Of a stretch of 64,000 bases of DNA, positions 63,793-64,000 are shown piece by piece. This DNA comes from Bacteroides sp. 51 (lineage in GTDB: Bacteria > Bacteroidota > Bacteroidia > Bacteroidales > Bacteroidaceae). Location: the NCBI RefSeq assembly GCF_010500965.1, contig NZ_QVMI01000003.1:244033-308032 (forward strand). The letters are read 5' to 3'. The position numbers and the translations under genes are program-made. The stretch's first letter is position 1, and each line of letters opens with the position of its first letter. The notes below the pieces were generated by a model, which worked only from the letters and a program-made list of their open reading frames with translations, was not told where the DNA came from and did not search any database.

Positions 63793-64000
63793 TTAATGGT
63801 TCTTCACCCCCGCTATCAGAAACCGTCCCGGTTGTTGTATCTTTCCCCACTTGGTATGATACAACAACTGCCAGATCACCCCTTCCAGCCGTCCATAGTC
63901 CGAGAGGGCTGGGGTGAGGCTTTTCCTTTGGAGGGATTTAGGGAGGATATTCTCTTCTCTTCTTTATCCTTCTCCTCTTCTTGCAATGCGTCCGCATCAG
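63793..64000 (-). other. End of an unidentified minus-strand gene, possibly disrupted by a repeat
   Basis: On the minus strand one frame ends SDYGRLEGVIWQ, LLYHTKWGKIQQPGRF and LIAGVKNH, then TAA (63793-63795); it reads like a genuine C-terminus. Upstream it meets a stop at once, while another frame from the window edge reads DADALQEEEKDKEEKR, an acidic/basic-rich stretch. Between the two lies a stem-forming segment (CACCCC at 63877-63882, GGGGTG at 63911-63916). This may be a repeat insertion or frameshift that split the gene, or two unrelated frames. The product is not recognised. Confidence 0.3.

Noticed and set aside
1-64000. Transposases, integrases or a conjugative element carrying the locus
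   Set aside because: No such gene and no flanking tRNA or direct repeat was seen; acquisition by transfer is possible but unsupported here.

Overview
The window is a stretch of a Bacteroidales chromosome (Bacteroides/Parabacteroides type; the species cannot be fixed from the sequence alone). The evidence is two SusC/SusD pairs, a hybrid two-component sensor, lipoproteins with acidic residues after the lipid cysteine, the MurF-alanine racemase fusion typical of this group, and many -7 promoter elements of the TAnnTTTG type.

From 1 to about 49.5 kb the window is dominated by a large pectin-utilisation locus. The left arm (+ strand) holds the end of a GH28 polygalacturonase, a GH78 rhamnosidase fused to a sialidase-like propeller, a DUF4861 protein and a GH43 enzyme. 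A HAD phosphatase and an alpha/beta hydrolase follow. Next come SusC1, SusD1 and a surface lipoprotein with a predicted beta-helix, then a PL1 pectate lyase, a hybrid two-component regulator, a second hydrolase and a CE12-CE8 double esterase. The right arm (- strand) holds two PL10-type lyases, a GH2, a large beta-helix protein, SusD2, SusC2, and a tight GH28/GH43/CE8/GH105 operon. A divergent MFS hexuronate-type transporter closes the locus. The inferred flow is: surface and periplasmic lyases, esterases and glycosidases take apart homogalacturonan and rhamnogalacturonan, SusCD pairs import the oligosaccharides, GH105 removes the unsaturated uronate left by the lyases, and the MFS protein takes uronates into the cytoplasm.

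Embedded in the locus (26.3-28.0 kb) is a three-gene redox cassette unlike the usual ahpCF pair. It has two AhpC-type peroxiredoxins with complementary losses and, between them, a free-standing AhpF N-terminal domain without its flavoprotein part.

From 49.6 kb the content changes: a secreted tyrosine-phosphatase-like protein, a metallophosphoesterase remnant, a large DUF4988/collagen-like lipoprotein with a long leader, a degraded LytTR regulator with a likely small RNA on the opposite strand, and then a - strand housekeeping block (helicase-nuclease, tatC, tatA, murF-alr, GSCFA protein, zinc-less alcohol dehydrogenase/quinone reductase).

Several intergenic gaps carry striking short repeats: two separate arrays with an exact 22-bp period built of dyads, a 5 x 12-bp array, a perfect 32-bp GC-rich palindrome, twin 35-bp inverted repeats, and a REP-like element inserted in frame in the helicase gene. 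I saw no rRNA, tRNA, CRISPR array, transposase or integrase.
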